Part shown: positions 9,528-19,444 of the stretch, piece after piece
Numbering within the stretch: position 1 is the first letter of the stretch
Layout of the letters: every line of letters starts with the position of its first letter
DNA from: Halocatena marina
Lineage (GTDB): Archaea > Halobacteriota > Halobacteria > Halobacteriales > Haloarculaceae
Assembly (NCBI RefSeq): GCF_023276375.1
Contig: NZ_JALLPK010000003.1
Span: forward strand, 186,001-250,000
Direction: 5' to 3'
DNA length: 64,000 nucleotides
Translations under genes and position numbers: made by a program
Notes under the pieces: generated by a model
Told to the model about the DNA's origin: nothing
Seen by the model: the letters and a program-made list of their open reading frames with translations, nothing else
The model's database searches: none

Positions 9528-10320
9528 CTAGCTCTCAGGATGCTGAAGCAACCAGTCGCTCATAGTATCGAGGCGAAGGAAGGCGACGCCAGCAGAGAGA
9601 GCTTCCTCATAAGAAACCGTCGGCGTGACGAATTCGATAGTCAGGACGCCTTCGAACTCAGCTTTTTCGAAGGTGCCGACGAGGCTCCGCATGTCAAAGT
9701 ACGCCTCCGCCAACGCACCTCGTTCTCGTTCGCCGGGCTCCGACACTGCCTACAAATGAACGTGATTCACAAGAGACGCAAATTCGGCGGTGGCGAGCAC
9801 CTGCTCTCTGTCGTGGTCGAACCGCGGTTGCCAGTTGAGGCCGACGGTGGAGGTATCGACTGCCTGTAAAAGCGTCTGTGCACCGTCGGCATAGTCCGTC
9901 ATGGAGTCCGCGTGGCGTCCAACGGTCACCGAGAGACCCCCACTCGCAGGCCACGCTAGCTATCTGCCGAAGTTCCGCAACGATGCGGTCCCACTCGCTG
10001 TCGGTATAGTACCGGTAGCTGCAGTCCACCGCCCAAATACTAATCGTGTCCGCGCCCAGCGCCGCCGTCACATCGAGGGCTTGAGTCGGTTTCCTGTTGA
10101 TTGTCTAGCTGCCGAAATGGAGGTACGAGCCAAAGACCGTCGCGTCGATATCACTAGCAGCTGCCGTGACTGTAATTCTATGACACAAATTTCGTGCCCC
10201 GCCACCAATATGGTCGCCGCCCCATATCTCTACGCCATCGACTGCGAGCGACGAGCAGAGCGCAAGCACCGATTCGACTGGCAAGTCCTCCGCGGAAATG
10301 GTCGCGACACCGAGCCGCAT
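9528..10320 (-). pseudogene. sugar-phosphate isomerase/epimerase (TIM barrel), decayed paralogue
   Basis: Pieces of one gene can be aligned with the intact paralogue at 13562-14344. The N-terminus (10320) reads MRLGVATISAEDLPVESVLA and VDGVEIWGGDHIGG. A middle piece in another frame reads GADTISIWAVDCSYRYYTDS near 9950-10060. The C-terminus reads AYFDMRSLVGTFEKAEFEG and LTIEFVTPTVSYEEALSAG. At least two frame changes separate them. The family (PF01261) isomerises or epimerises sugars or sugar acids. The candidate operator at 10423-10435 sits upstream of its start. Confidence 0.8.
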
Positions 10321-10422
10321 CGTAATACGCGTTGGGTACGCATCGATGTGACCACTTCCCTCATATCATGTGTAAGTGGTGGCGAGATCTCATCCGATAT
10401 AGCCATATTCATTTTCAAAAAT

Positions 10423-10435
10423 CCGACTATGCCGG
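10423..10435. promoter_or_regulatory. operator-like near-palindrome, one mismatch
   Basis: CCGACTATGCCGG (reverse complement CCGGCATAGTCGG) differs at one position from the window consensus CCGGYATTRYCGG. It lies about 100 bases upstream of the decayed isomerase start. Confidence 0.45.
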
Positions 10436-10885
10436 ATATAAGAACTCGCCGCTGGCGGGCACTGGCCAGTTAATAGACGCTGTAGAGACCATGATGAACA
10501 GAAAATCACTTTACTGGTCAATTTCTAACCAGAGTCTGGCGAAGCACTGTGCATCCCATAGCCGGACGAATAAGTTGAGCTGAAGCCTATCAAAGACATT
10601 CGAAATGCCTTGGTCACGAACTTGTCGAATATCTAGATATATTTGATTGGACCCAACACGAACCGTATTAGTGGACCGATCTAAGGAATAACAGGAGTAC
10701 ATTTGTTATACTTTTTTGGATGGCTAATGACCAGCCTCAGTTCACACACCAAAGAGTAGAAAATAACAAGACACAGTTATGATGCTGATGATCGTCAGGT
10801 TACTCATATTACATCCGTCATAACCGGAAAGTTCTCGAATTCGTTTTATACACACTTGTCACCTCTTCTATCAGAAATCTACCAC

Positions 10886-10902
10886 TTCCGGTATAAACGG
10901 AA
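10886..10902. promoter_or_regulatory. operator-like palindrome upstream of SDR
   Basis: TTCCGGTATAAACGGAA has perfect 5-base arms; its core matches the CCGGYATTRYCGG consensus imperfectly (two differences). It sits about 110 bases before the SDR start. Confidence 0.4.
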
Positions 10903-11009
10903 TTGTGTTCTCTCATTTAAGGGTGTTTGTTGAGATATCTGTAGCGGACTTCGATGAAATTAAACGGGCTATTCAATGCTTTCTTAACTCCGCCTGCCGT
11001 TACCCAACT

Positions 11010-11792
11010 ATGAGTGATACTCGCCTCGTAGGAGCACATATCGTCGTAACTGGTGGCGCAAGCGGCATCGGCCAAGGGGTCGCCCGTCGAATCGCGACAG
11101 CCGGCGGAAACGTATCAGTGTTCGACCTTGATGAAGAAGGTGCAGCAGAGACGGTTGAAAGAGTCGAAGACGCTGGATCAGAGGCGATCGCTGTGAAGGT
11201 AAATATAGCTAACAAAACCGACCTTGAAAACGGCGTGGAGCAAGCAATCGACGCTCTGGGCCCCATAGACGGCCTCGTCAACGCTGGCGGCGTACAGGTC
11301 ATGAAGCCCTTTTTAAAACTCACCGAAGATGATATCGACCATCATCTTTCGGTTAATATCCGAGGGACCTTCCTCGCGAGTCAGGTGGTCGGGTCACACA
11401 TGGTCGAGGAGGAGCGAGATGGCGCCATTGTGAATATCGGCTCAACCGCCGGCGCGGGATCTCCCAATTATGGGCAGTCAGCGTACGCCGCCTCGAAAGG
11501 GGCGATAGATTCGCTGACGACTGCGATAGCGATAGACCTTGCTGAGTACAACATCCGCTGTAACGTCGTCCATCCTGGAGCAACGAAAACGCCGATGCTT
11601 GACCGGCTTGCCGACTGTGAGATCGGCGAACAGAGTCGGAAGGGGAAATCGCTCGCGGAAAGACACTTGGTCGGGCGTATTGGTGAACCGGCCGACATCG
11701 CCCATCTCTGTGTTCTTCTTCTCTCTGGCGAGGGCGAGTGGATAACTGCACAGGGCTTTGTTGTCGACGGTGGTGTTGTTCACGGGAAATGA
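11010..11792 (+). CDS. SDR-family dehydrogenase, probable L-rhamnose or deoxy-rhamnonate dehydrogenase
   Basis: A 260-residue classical short-chain dehydrogenase. The Rossmann motif TGGASGIGQG is at residues 13-22, then VNAGG, a Ser in NIGSTAGAG, and the catalytic YAASKGA. The ATG at 11010 is preferred over 10905 because homology, including the paralogue at 46548, begins here. In Haloferax, SDR enzymes oxidise L-rhamnose to its lactone and 2-keto-3-deoxy-L-rhamnonate to the diketo acid. Neighbouring lactonase, dehydratase and FAH genes point to one of these steps; which one cannot be told from sequence. It is the intact member of the SDR pair. Confidence 0.8.
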   Translation: MSDTRLVGAHIVVTGGASGIGQGVARRIATAGGNVSVFDLDEEGAAETVERVEDAGSEAIAVKVNIANKTDLENGVEQAIDALGPIDGLVNAGGVQVMKPFLKLTEDDIDHHLSVNIRGTFLASQVVGSHMVEEERDGAIVNIGSTAGAGSPNYGQSAYAASKGAIDSLTTAIAIDLAEYNIRCNVVHPGATKTPMLDRLADCEIGEQSRKGKSLAERHLVGRIGEPADIAHLCVLLLSGEGEWITAQGFVVDGGVVHGK

Positions 11793-11840
11793 ACCTGTCA
11801 GGGTGGCAAATGCGACGAAACCTGAAAACCAAAATAGGAT

Positions 11841-12071
11841 CTAATTAACAACCTCGTCGGCGAACAGCCGCATATTGTCCAGGTTCGAGTAGTCGATGAA
11901 GATGAGCTGGAATCGCTCGAACCCCGGATCAACCATGTTTTGTATTTGACTGGCGATTTCCGAGGGAGTCCCGATAAAGTAGCCACCTGCCGTCCGGGCC
12001 TCCTCGATGAACCGAATATCGTAGTCCTGATTGGGGGCTGCACTCGGGATGAGAAAGATACGCTCGGCCAT
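11841..12071 (-). pseudogene. C-terminal remnant of an LLM flavin-dependent oxidoreductase
   Basis: Seventy-six codons contain YFIGTPSEIASQIQNMVDPG, FERFQLIFIDYSNLDNMRLF and ADEVVN. This aligns with the end of the intact LLM protein at 55289-56317 (GYFIMGTPEECAEAI, MDGMELFADEV). The first 260 or so residues are missing. Confidence 0.75.
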
Positions 12072-12116
12072 CTCTTCGAGTCGCTACTGGGAATCAGTGA
12101 CGAGACAGTGCCCCAG

Positions 12117-12734
12117 CTAGGAATACTTCACATACTCGGGTGAGCGGCCAGCCTCTTCGATATAGCTCCCAAGATAGTCGCCTTTCTGCGACCCAGAGAC
12201 TACGACGTTTGCGCCGACTGAGTTAGCTACGATGGCTGTGAGCACGACAATAGGGCCAGACACCTCGACCAGCACGTTGTCGTCAGATGTGAGACGGGGC
12301 AGGTCCAGAACGGCACATGTAGCAATGCTCGTTGGTTCAGCGATCGAAGCTTCTCGCAGTGGTACGCTTTCTGGTACCGCATGGTACCGCTCCGCCACAG
12401 TCGTATACTTCGCGTAGTCACCGTCACTATGCATAACAGTAATTGAAAAATTCTGACAGATGTTCTCCTGTCTGTTCTTACATTGGAAACAGTGGTCACA
12501 GTCGTGGATCGGTTCCTTAACGGCTTTCTGGTCCACCTCGAACTCGGTTACCTCCTTTCCCACATCGACTACGAGGCCAGAATACTCGTGACCGATGGTT
12601 CTTGGGACCTGAATCCACTCGTATCCGCCTTCATAGCTGAAGACGCCAGCATCGCTGCCACACAGGCCCGCCGAGTGGACCCTAACCAGTACCTTATCCG
12701 GGTCCGGCGACGGCTTTTCTCTCTCTTGTACCTC
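12117..12734 (-). pseudogene. zinc-type medium-chain alcohol dehydrogenase, 3'-truncated
   Basis: The frame reads VLVRVHSAGLCGSDAGVF, VPRTIGHEYSGLVVDVG, then the structural zinc loop CDHCFQC...ENICQNF and part of the nucleotide-binding domain before stopping at 12117. The catalytic-zinc Cys and His-Glu are present. The first residues are lost at a junction near 12740, where the frame runs out of a hydroxyacid dehydrogenase fragment. A matching orphan C-terminus lies at 15309-15437. The better preserved but IS-interrupted paralogue is at 52091-53894. Such enzymes oxidise sugar alcohols or deoxy-sugar acids. Confidence 0.8.
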
Positions 12735-12739
12735 GGCTT

Positions 12740-13481
12740 CTCTGGAGGTTCTTCGTGATACACGTCGAGCACCGCAGAAAGGCGACCGGAGCGCAACTCT
12801 TCGAGGAGAGCCTCTTCCTCGACGATCTCTGCGCGGGCGGTATTAACGAGTAGCGTACCATCGGATATCGTCGAGAGCCGTATCGAGGTCCACGAACGTC
12901 GCAAACGGGTAGTCTTCCAGAACCGATTTATTTACGTACGGATCATAGACACGGACGTTCGGTTCGAACGGGACCAAGTGCTCGATCAATTTGTGGCCGA
13001 TGGTTCCGAGACCGACGAGACCGATCGTCGCGTCATACAAGGTATTGATCTCGTGATCGGTCCTGTTCCATTCTCCCGAGTGCATACTGGTGTCCAACGC
13101 TGAAATCGCGCGCCACTCCGCGAGTAGTGCGGCGATAGTGTGTTCGGCTGTATGGTCAGCCATAACGTCGTTCGCGCTTGCGACCGGAATTCTGTCCTCG
13201 TAGACATCTTGGGAGGCAATCTCCGCAACGGTGCCGCCCGTATGCGACAACAATCTAAGGTCATCGGCTTCAGAGAGGACGTTCTCTGTCACTTTCGGAC
13301 TTCCCCAGCCAGTGATCAGCACGTCGACCCCTTGGATCCGTTCCTAAAGTTCTGCTGACGTGTGGTTTTCAGCGGTTTCGTTCCAGGTTACTGCTCCCAG
13401 GGACATGAGTCGGTCACGAACCTCCGGGGAAAAGAAGTCGGTACGAAGACTGGTGTCGGGCATCGCTACGTGGACATGCAT
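12740..13481 (-). pseudogene. D-2-hydroxyacid dehydrogenase, broken
   Basis: The start at 13481 (MHVHVAMPDTSLRTDFFSPE) leads to an in-frame TAG at 13344-13346. The same frame resumes with RIQGVDVLITGWGSPKVTEN, the substrate-domain HTGGTVAEIAS, and the NAD motif GLVGLGTIGHKL. A frameshift near 12860 leads to ISDGTLLVNTARAEIVEEEA and LDVYHEEPPEKPR, after which the gene is fused by deletion to the alcohol dehydrogenase fragment. The family reduces 2-keto acids or oxidises 2-hydroxyacids with NAD(P). Confidence 0.8.
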
Positions 13482-13561
13482 AGTGATTTTTCTCGGATCC
13501 ATTCCAATAAACTTACGGCGATACGGTGAGATCCGTCGTTCACGTTATGTATGCAAATGAA

Positions 13562-14344
13562 TCACGGGACTATTCCCGCGAGGTACTCGTGTTCCGCTCG
13601 GACAGAGGTCTCGTAGTCTGTCGTTGGGTCGACGAACTCAACTTCGAGGTACCCGTCGAAACCGCTTCGATCAAACACCGACAGAAGTGCCGGTAGATCG
13701 AAGTACGCGTCCGAAAGGAGGCATCGTCGTTGACCACCCTGTTCCCGTGTAGCCTGGAGGTGAATGTTATTACACATGGGGGCCAGGAGCTCCGCTTCTG
13801 CGAGGAGGTCCTCGCCATCGAGATGAAACAGCGGTTGCCAGTTGAGTCCAACTGCGGGTGAGTCGACCGTCTCAAGAAGACGTCGTGCACCCTCTCCTCG
13901 ATTGGTTACCGTCCCTTCGTGTTTCTCGACAGTCACACCTAGTTTTCGATCGGCCGCTTGTTGACCGGCGAGGGACAGGTCGTTGACAATATTGTCCCAG
14001 TGAGTTGACGTGTGGTCGCCGTACTCTTGATCGCCGGGCCACACGCGAATGAGATCGGCGTTCAACACCACTGCCACTTCAAGTTCGGCCGCGAGTTTAT
14101 CACGGAACCCTGTGGTCCCCGGTCGGAGATATGACCCGTAAACCGGGATCTCCAGACCGAGGTCGCTCGCTCGACTGGCTATGTTTCGACAAGTATCAAG
14201 GTCGGGATCGTCGCCGCTACTGTCGACACCGACGTGTTTCCGCCCCCATATTTCCACGCCATCGTATCCCGTCTTGGCGGCCAGTTCGAGTACGGTTTCG
14301 ACTGGCCAATCCTTGTTAGTGATGGTGCATAAGCCGATATCCAT
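13562..14344 (-). CDS. sugar-phosphate isomerase/epimerase family protein
   Basis: A complete 260-residue AP-endonuclease-2-like TIM barrel (PF01261). Visible elements are MDIGLCTITNKDWPVETVLE, YDGVEIWGRKHVG, VYGSYLRPG, VTVEKHEGTVTNRG, VGLNWQPLFHLDG, NNIHLQA and YLEVEFVDPTTDYE; the Glu/His/Asp residues in these strands are likely metal ligands. Members act on ketoses, inosose or sugar acids, so the substrate is unknown; the surrounding genes suggest a rhamnose- or uronate-derived compound. A decayed copy is at 9528-10320. Three operator-like sites lie in the long spacer upstream of its start. Confidence 0.75.
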   Translation of the reverse strand: MDIGLCTITNKDWPVETVLELAAKTGYDGVEIWGRKHVGVDSSGDDPDLDTCRNIASRASDLGLEIPVYGSYLRPGTTGFRDKLAAELEVAVVLNADLIRVWPGDQEYGDHTSTHWDNIVNDLSLAGQQAADRKLGVTVEKHEGTVTNRGEGARRLLETVDSPAVGLNWQPLFHLDGEDLLAEAELLAPMCNNIHLQATREQGGQRRCLLSDAYFDLPALLSVFDRSGFDGYLEVEFVDPTTDYETSVRAEHEYLAGIVP

Positions 14345-14746
14345 AAACGAAGAATGATTGGTAGATACTTGAAGTTATACTTTCTGTTCGCTGTAACGCT
14401 GTACAATCTCTGGATCGTGGTGTGTCTGCTGCTCTCGGAGCAACGGCAGGTGAAAACGCGGCCAGCAGTGTCAACGGCGACGTTTCGGGTCTTTCTCGGG
14501 TCAGTGGCATACGGGTAGGCCTCTCGGGCGGCAGATCTGAACTGGCGCCTGGGTGAGTTCGCCCTTCCGCACTGGCGAGACTGACGGTCGCCGTGCATTT
14601 CTTGTCTCGTCGCTCATTGCCTACGCAAATCACTGCGTGACCAACTGGGTCAAGCCAGATTTCAGCAATTTCATCGTACCTCAGCGAATACGCTGCGAAT
14701 TGAGTCGGCAACTGCTGTTTACGGACGGACAGATCAAATTAACCTG

Positions 14747-14759
14747 CCGGCATTACCGG
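14747..14759. promoter_or_regulatory. operator-like near-palindrome (exact consensus)
   Basis: CCGGCATTACCGG matches CCGGYATTRYCGG exactly and lies about 400 bases upstream of the isomerase start. Confidence 0.5.
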
Positions 14760-14917
14760 TTGGTTATCTGTTTCAAAGAGTTCTCTGGCAAAGACTACAT
14801 TCGGACGCCAATACAAATTATATACCTAATATTATAATTGGGGACGCATTATTTTCAGAGACACCTATTTTACTACGGTGTGGGACTGACAATTGCACAT
14901 ATGGGAGTTACTAAAGA

Positions 14918-14930
14918 CCGATAATACCGG
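14918..14930. promoter_or_regulatory. operator-like near-palindrome (exact consensus)
   Basis: CCGATAATACCGG; its reverse complement CCGGTATTATCGG is identical to the site at 47472-47484. Confidence 0.5.
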
Positions 14931-15031
14931 CTAGTCTCAAAATAACTGGGATATTCATCGACTCTGGACACTGTATCGCCACCGATTAGAAGAAATACCC
15001 GTAGAGAAGCGCTCATGATGGAGATTGTGAG

Positions 15032-15044
15032 ACGATAATACCGG
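15032..15044. promoter_or_regulatory. operator-like near-palindrome, one mismatch
   Basis: ACGATAATACCGG, reverse complement CCGGTATTATCGT, differs from the exact consensus only at one end. Confidence 0.45.
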
Positions 15045-15308
15045 CGAATACTGGAACGCCTGCTCAGAGATTCCTCGTAATCATTTAAACTGGTGTGCTG
15101 GACACATTGCTAACTTAGTAGCCGAAGCGCGGTACAACATGTTTCCGACCATCCACTGACGGCCGGGATCGTCCGACTGTCCCGGAGCTTGCGGATACCT
15201 TTGCAACCTATGAATCGCTCAGGGTAGCAGTACCCGTCCTGGGGCCTGAAAAAACATCACGTCTGTCTACAGGATTACCACGGGTAGTCGTTCAGTGATC
15301 GATCGCGC

Positions 15309-15437
15309 TCACTCCTCTGAGAAAGTGAAGACTGGTTTGATGACTTGCGAGTCGAGAAACGCTTCGAAAGCGGACTTCGGGTCGTCCCGGGAAAAGGATG
15401 TATCGATGATCCTTCGGTCTATCTCTATTTGGGCTTC
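15309..15437 (-). pseudogene. orphan C-terminus of an alcohol dehydrogenase
   Basis: The last 43 codons (EAQIEIDRRIIDTSFSRDDP, KSAFEAFLDSQVIKPVFTF) parallel the end of the paralogue at 53894 (GEIAVDKILDTDYSVDAP, AAFDAFLNSETCKPVFQF). It most likely belonged to the truncated gene at 12117-12734. Confidence 0.7.
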
Positions 15438-15685
15438 ACGCTTCCGATATATAAATATATGTGTACGATGACAATTGATTTGCGTGCGGGCATCCGCTGT
15501 CAGTGAGATCCACTCTGTGCTGGCCCATTCCAGACTCAACATTCGATGAAACTTAGATTGACTCACCGAAGGACTCCACCAAAGAGTTTGCTACGTCTCT
15601 TCCGTGGATGCAGTTTGTGTTGCCAACCTCTGGTGTGAGTATCTATTCGTCGTTGCTAATTACGACTGGGATAGGAATATCCGGC

Positions 15686-16549
15686 CTTGTTTAGACGCGT
15701 GAATTCACGGTCGTGAGTGGCTGACGCTGAGTTCGATGTTTCTGACAGCGCATTTCAGGACGAGCTCGCGGAACTAACCGAACTAGGTTCGAGCGCGAAC
15801 GATTTCGACGTATTTGCGGCGCAACGCGAAAAATATGGATTCGGCGTTCGAGCGTTGATGGTAGATCGTATCATCTTGCAAGAGATTGTTTGCGATGCCG
15901 TGCCAGCCAAATTCGCGGTGTCGAATCACCGGTTTGACGCCTTCTGAACGCAATCTTTGGCGAAGGAGCCACCAGTTGTAGCCTTTGTCAGCGGTAAGAA
16001 TGTTCAGTTTCTCGAGGTTGCGTTTAACCATCTGCCAGCCGATCTTGGAATCGTGCGGTTGTTTCATCGAGCAATGTATATCCAGGATCGTGCCGGTCTT
16101 GCAATCACTGAGGATCGTCGTTTTCACCGTCTTAAACGTGTAGTTCGTCCGTTTTGCGTAGTGTTGGCTGGCAGCGATCCGATCCATGCCGGTTGCGTCG
16201 ATCGCTTGCACATCGCCGGTGACGTGCAACTCCGCCGACAACCGCAGCAGGACGCGCCAGATCCGCATATTCGAGTCCTGTCTGCGCGCACACACGGTGA
16301 AGCACGTCTAACAACCGCCGATACGGATGATCGAGATACTCTCGGAGGCCGTTGATCGCCACGATCACCCAGTCTGCGTAGCCGCCGTCACCCGCTTGGA
16401 ACGCTGGATCTGGCTCGCCGCCGACGGCTTTTTGAGCAAGCGACACAACCCGATCAGTGAGCGGGCGAGTTTGCTGACACAAACTCATCTTCCCGCTTCA
16501 CTCCCTAGTAAGTTAGACATTTAGCCATTCTTACTAGCGTCTAAATACG
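15686..16549. mobile_element. IS5-family insertion sequence, decayed
   Basis: Inverted ends share TTTAGACGC (15690-15698) and GCGTCTAAA (16537-16545), bracketing a broken IS5-type transposase; length is about 0.86 kb. Confidence 0.7.
15705..16488 (-). pseudogene. IS5-family transposase, frameshifted with stops
   Basis: Residues from 16488 (DPAFQAGDGGYADWVIVAIN, LREYLDHPYRRLLDVL) and, after a frameshift near 16290, AIDATGMDRIAASQHYAKRT, LTADKGYNWWLLRQRL and HQRSNAESIFFALRRKYVEI show the IS5 DDE domain. Two in-frame TAG codons follow VRART at 15783 and just below, after which the tail FRELVLKCAVRNIELSV ends at 15705. Confidence 0.8.
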
Positions 16550-16925
16550 GCTGAATATCCACTTCAGAGACGGTGGTGAGGAAAATACTCGCAAGGATTA
16601 TTTTGAGTAGCATGGTTTGTCGAGGTGGGGGGACTTTTCATAGGAGGCGAGATTACGAAGTTCAAGAGCGGAGCGATTCGTAGCGAGTAGTGTTCGTGAT
16701 ACGCGCAAACCTGGTAGAAATATATCAGAAGTAGACAACAGGCAGTGAATCAAGTGCGAAATGATTGTACCGCGGTTTAGACTCTGCTACGGCTGAAATT
16801 GACTGAATCAGATAGCAGATGGATACGTCCCGCTGCGCTGGCGCCGAATTGTACGGGTCACTTGTTCTGCAATTCCTATCAAACAGAGAAAGTTATTTAA
16901 GGAATTAAACTGTGGACTCTATCGT
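16550..16925. other. upstream region of substrate-binding protein 1
   Basis: No gene recognised. The last 40 bases contain the promoter for the 16926 gene; no copy of the CCGGYATTRYCGG site was found here. Confidence 0.4.
16893..16900 (+). promoter_or_regulatory. TATA-like box of SBP gene 1
   Basis: TTATTTAA lies 26-33 bases before the ATG at 16926, consistent with a leaderless message. Confidence 0.55.
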
Positions 16926-18887
16926 ATGCCAAGTAGACACAATGAGGAGACGTCAGCGACGCGGCGTCGACTGCTTGCGACGTTAGGCACGATGGGTGTA
17001 GCGGGGATAGCTGGGTGTGGAAGCGGAAGCAACACACCGACCGCGAGTCCTGAAGGGAAAACCTCAGGAAGCAGTGACGGTGGCGGTGGAACGGCGACAT
17101 CGGGAGATGAGATGGTCGATCACTTCCCCGTGGCCCCCGAGGGTGAACCCGTCGAACCGATTTACGACATCGCGTTTGGGATGCTTCCTGGAGATGTTAA
17201 TATGCTTCCGGGGCCCGTCGGTGGCCTCGCGTCCTGGCAAACATACACTCGAATGACGACCGCGCCTCCGTGGGCAAATCGCCAGCGGTTCGATGCGGAG
17301 ACGTACTGGCACCTCGTCACGGAGGACAAACTGGAGGACGACAACAAGACACGGATCACCAAGTTCAACGACGAGTTCACGTGGCACGACGGCAAGCCAG
17401 TCACTGCCGAGGATCAGTTCCTCCTCGCTAAGATACAACGCAAAGAAAACGAACTAGCCCCCGATACGGAACCGCAACAGACCGTCGAGATGATCGACGA
17501 ACAGACTCTCAAGCGAACTTTCACGACGAAAGCGCGTGAAGATTTCTACTTCATGACTGAGGGGAGGAAGTCTGCCTCACCATCGTGGGACCGTGATCTG
17601 GTACGTCCGTGGTACGAGAAAATTATGGATGCGACGACAGAGTCTGAACTAAACTCCATCACCGAGGAGGCCAACAAACCAGAGAACAAACTCCCACTCT
17701 CGGATCGTATCGGCACCAGTATCTGGCAGGTCGATACGGTGAATGAGCAGTCTGCCATCTACACGAAATACGAGGATCACCCCTACGCCGACCAGCAGAA
17801 CATCGAGAAACTCCGAATCAACTTCGTCTCGGGGGAGTCCCAGAGTCGCCTCGCGATCAAGAACGACCAAATCGACGGGGCTAAAGGGAAACCAGAAGGG
17901 ACTCCGCTGCCCGATGGCATGACAGAATATTCGTGGCCAGATTCCGGAGGCAATAAATACCGGTTGAACTGGACCGACAAACACCTCGGCAAGCGAAAGG
18001 TCCGTCAAGCGCTGGCTTACCTCGTGGACCACAACGCCGTCGTCACTAACCGGCAAGGTAATGGATTTCCGCCGGAATTGCATAACGGGATGACCGGTAT
18101 CGGCCAAGACACCTGGTTGTCGGACAGTCATGTGGAGAGTCTGAACAACTACGGTGCGAGCGGCCAGCCTCAGAAGGCGGCGGAACTGCTGCGGTCTGCG
18201 GGCTACTCGAAGAACAGCGACGGTATCTGGGCGGACAAAGACGGCGACACTATCTCGTGGCGGATGGTCGACATCGTGTTCTGGAAGACTATCGGACCGA
18301 CGATCCGCAGCCAGCTCAAGAAATTCGGGATCGAGATCGAGTATAACCTCATGGAGAACGTCGGCGACTTCGTGACATTGAGTAATGAGGGACCGAACTT
18401 CGGAGAGGGCTGGGACCTCATCATCTGGCACCAGAACGGTGGTGGAGCGGGTGCCAATCATCCGGCAGGCTACTACCGGAGCGCATGGCACAGTTACATA
18501 ATTCACAAAGGGCTGGACGAGAGTGGTAAACCGACGGAATTCGGATTCGCAGGCCACCCCAACGAGTACGAGATCCCGACGAAAGTCGGCGACATGGAGG
18601 CCAATGGCGAGACCGAAACACTCAATCTCTGGGACAAATACGAGGCTGTCGCCGCACCCAAGACGAGTAACGACGAGTTGCTCGGTCACGCCGAAGACCT
18701 CTCCTGGTGGTGGAACTACGAGATCCCCGCGCTCCAGACTATTGAGTACCAGATTGGCTGGGCGGGCGATTCGCAGAACTACAACCATATTGACTACACC
18801 CACGATGATAATCCCAATAGATGGTTTGTTCTCAACTATAACAGCATTGGCCTCGATAGAGGATGGTACCACAGTAAAGTCAAGTAA
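16926..18887 (+). CDS. family-5 (Opp/Dpp-type) solute-binding Tat lipoprotein, copy 1
   Basis: A 653-residue extracellular binding protein for an ABC importer of oligopeptides or, in polysaccharide clusters, oligosaccharides. The N-terminus has a Tat motif (TRRRLLATLGTMGVAGIAGC) with a lipobox ending in the acylated Cys, followed by a Gly/Ser/Thr-rich linker. SBP_bac_5 features include FTWHDGKPVTAEDQ, LKRTFTTKAREDF and VRQALAYLVDHNAVV. No OppBCDF permease or ATPase genes are in the window. The protein is closely related to the inverted copy at 32084-34036, with stretches that appear identical at DNA level near both ends. I infer import of depolymerised glycan pieces. Confidence 0.85.
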   Translation: MPSRHNEETSATRRRLLATLGTMGVAGIAGCGSGSNTPTASPEGKTSGSSDGGGGTATSGDEMVDHFPVAPEGEPVEPIYDIAFGMLPGDVNMLPGPVGGLASWQTYTRMTTAPPWANRQRFDAETYWHLVTEDKLEDDNKTRITKFNDEFTWHDGKPVTAEDQFLLAKIQRKENELAPDTEPQQTVEMIDEQTLKRTFTTKAREDFYFMTEGRKSASPSWDRDLVRPWYEKIMDATTESELNSITEEANKPENKLPLSDRIGTSIWQVDTVNEQSAIYTKYEDHPYADQQNIEKLRINFVSGESQSRLAIKNDQIDGAKGKPEGTPLPDGMTEYSWPDSGGNKYRLNWTDKHLGKRKVRQALAYLVDHNAVVTNRQGNGFPPELHNGMTGIGQDTWLSDSHVESLNNYGASGQPQKAAELLRSAGYSKNSDGIWADKDGDTISWRMVDIVFWKTIGPTIRSQLKKFGIEIEYNLMENVGDFVTLSNEGPNFGEGWDLIIWHQNGGGAGANHPAGYYRSAWHSYIIHKGLDESGKPTEFGFAGHPNEYEIPTKVGDMEANGETETLNLWDKYEAVAAPKTSNDELLGHAEDLSWWWNYEIPALQTIEYQIGWAGDSQNYNHIDYTHDDNPNRWFVLNYNSIGLDRGWYHSKVK

Positions 18888-19444
18888 TGATGTCGTTGAT
18901 ATTTCAGCAGAATACGGTTGTCTCCGGCATCAGGACATTAACCCCACAGACGGAATGGTTCCGGAATTGTACCAGTAACGATATCAATCTACCCGACCAG
19001 CATCGCGGGATGGCGACAGCCCCTGCGGGCAACACTGACGTTCATACGCCGACGCTCGAACGGCTCGCCGAAGAGGGCGCCCACTGTCCCAACGCCTATG
19101 CGAACGTCCCCGCCTGTACGCCCAACCGCGGGGGCTTCCTCACCAGCCAGTATCCCCACGGCTACGGCGCCCTCGCGAACGATCTCTCGATGCGATCTGA
19201 CGTCGAGACGATCGGCGAGACCTTTCAGGACGTGGGGTACAACACAGCCTACGTCGGGAAGTGGCACCTCGACGGCATCCCACGGGACAAGTTCACGCCG
19301 CCGGGGCCGCGTCGCCACGGGTTCGACCACTGGGCAGTCTACAACTGCCATGTAGACTTCTTCGGCGGTCACTACTACCGAGACACCTCGGAGAAAGAGC
19401 ACTTCAACGACTACGAACCTCAGAGACTCGGACGCTATAACTAA
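18887..19444 (+). pseudogene. type I sulfatase fragment, both ends lost
   Basis: Homology starts near 18977 and includes NTDVHTPTLERLAEEGAHC, the formylglycine motif CTPNR in VPACTPNRGGFLTSQYPHG, and YNTAYVGKWHLDG. The N-terminal metal-binding strand (normally NVV..TDDQ) is reduced to NDINLPDQ. The C-terminal two thirds are missing: the frame ends soon after HFNDYEPQRLGRYN, where the sequence switches to the opposite-strand BNR_4 fragment. The open frame overlaps the stop of the SBP gene (TAATGATG). Non-functional by truncation. Confidence 0.8.

Larger units (their letters stand above)
10321..11009. other. intergenic region with two operator-like sites
   Basis: This divergent spacer between the decayed isomerase and the SDR gene contains the near-palindromes at 10423-10435 and 10886-10902. 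The latter (TTCCG-N7-CGGAA) lies about 110 bases upstream of the SDR start at 11010. No coding gene is recognised. Confidence 0.5.
14345..15308. other. long spacer with three operator-like sites
   Basis: Nearly 1 kb without a recognisable gene. It holds near-palindromes at 14747-14759, 14918-14930 and 15032-15044. Because it lies between a truncated alcohol dehydrogenase and that gene's orphan 3' end, it may be what remains of several promoter regions after deletion. Confidence 0.45.

Noticed and set aside
17649..18872. 407-codon open frame antisense to SBP copy 1
   Set aside because: It mirrors a well-supported SBP gene; long antisense frames are a side effect of GC-rich haloarchaeal codon use and it has no recognisable motif.
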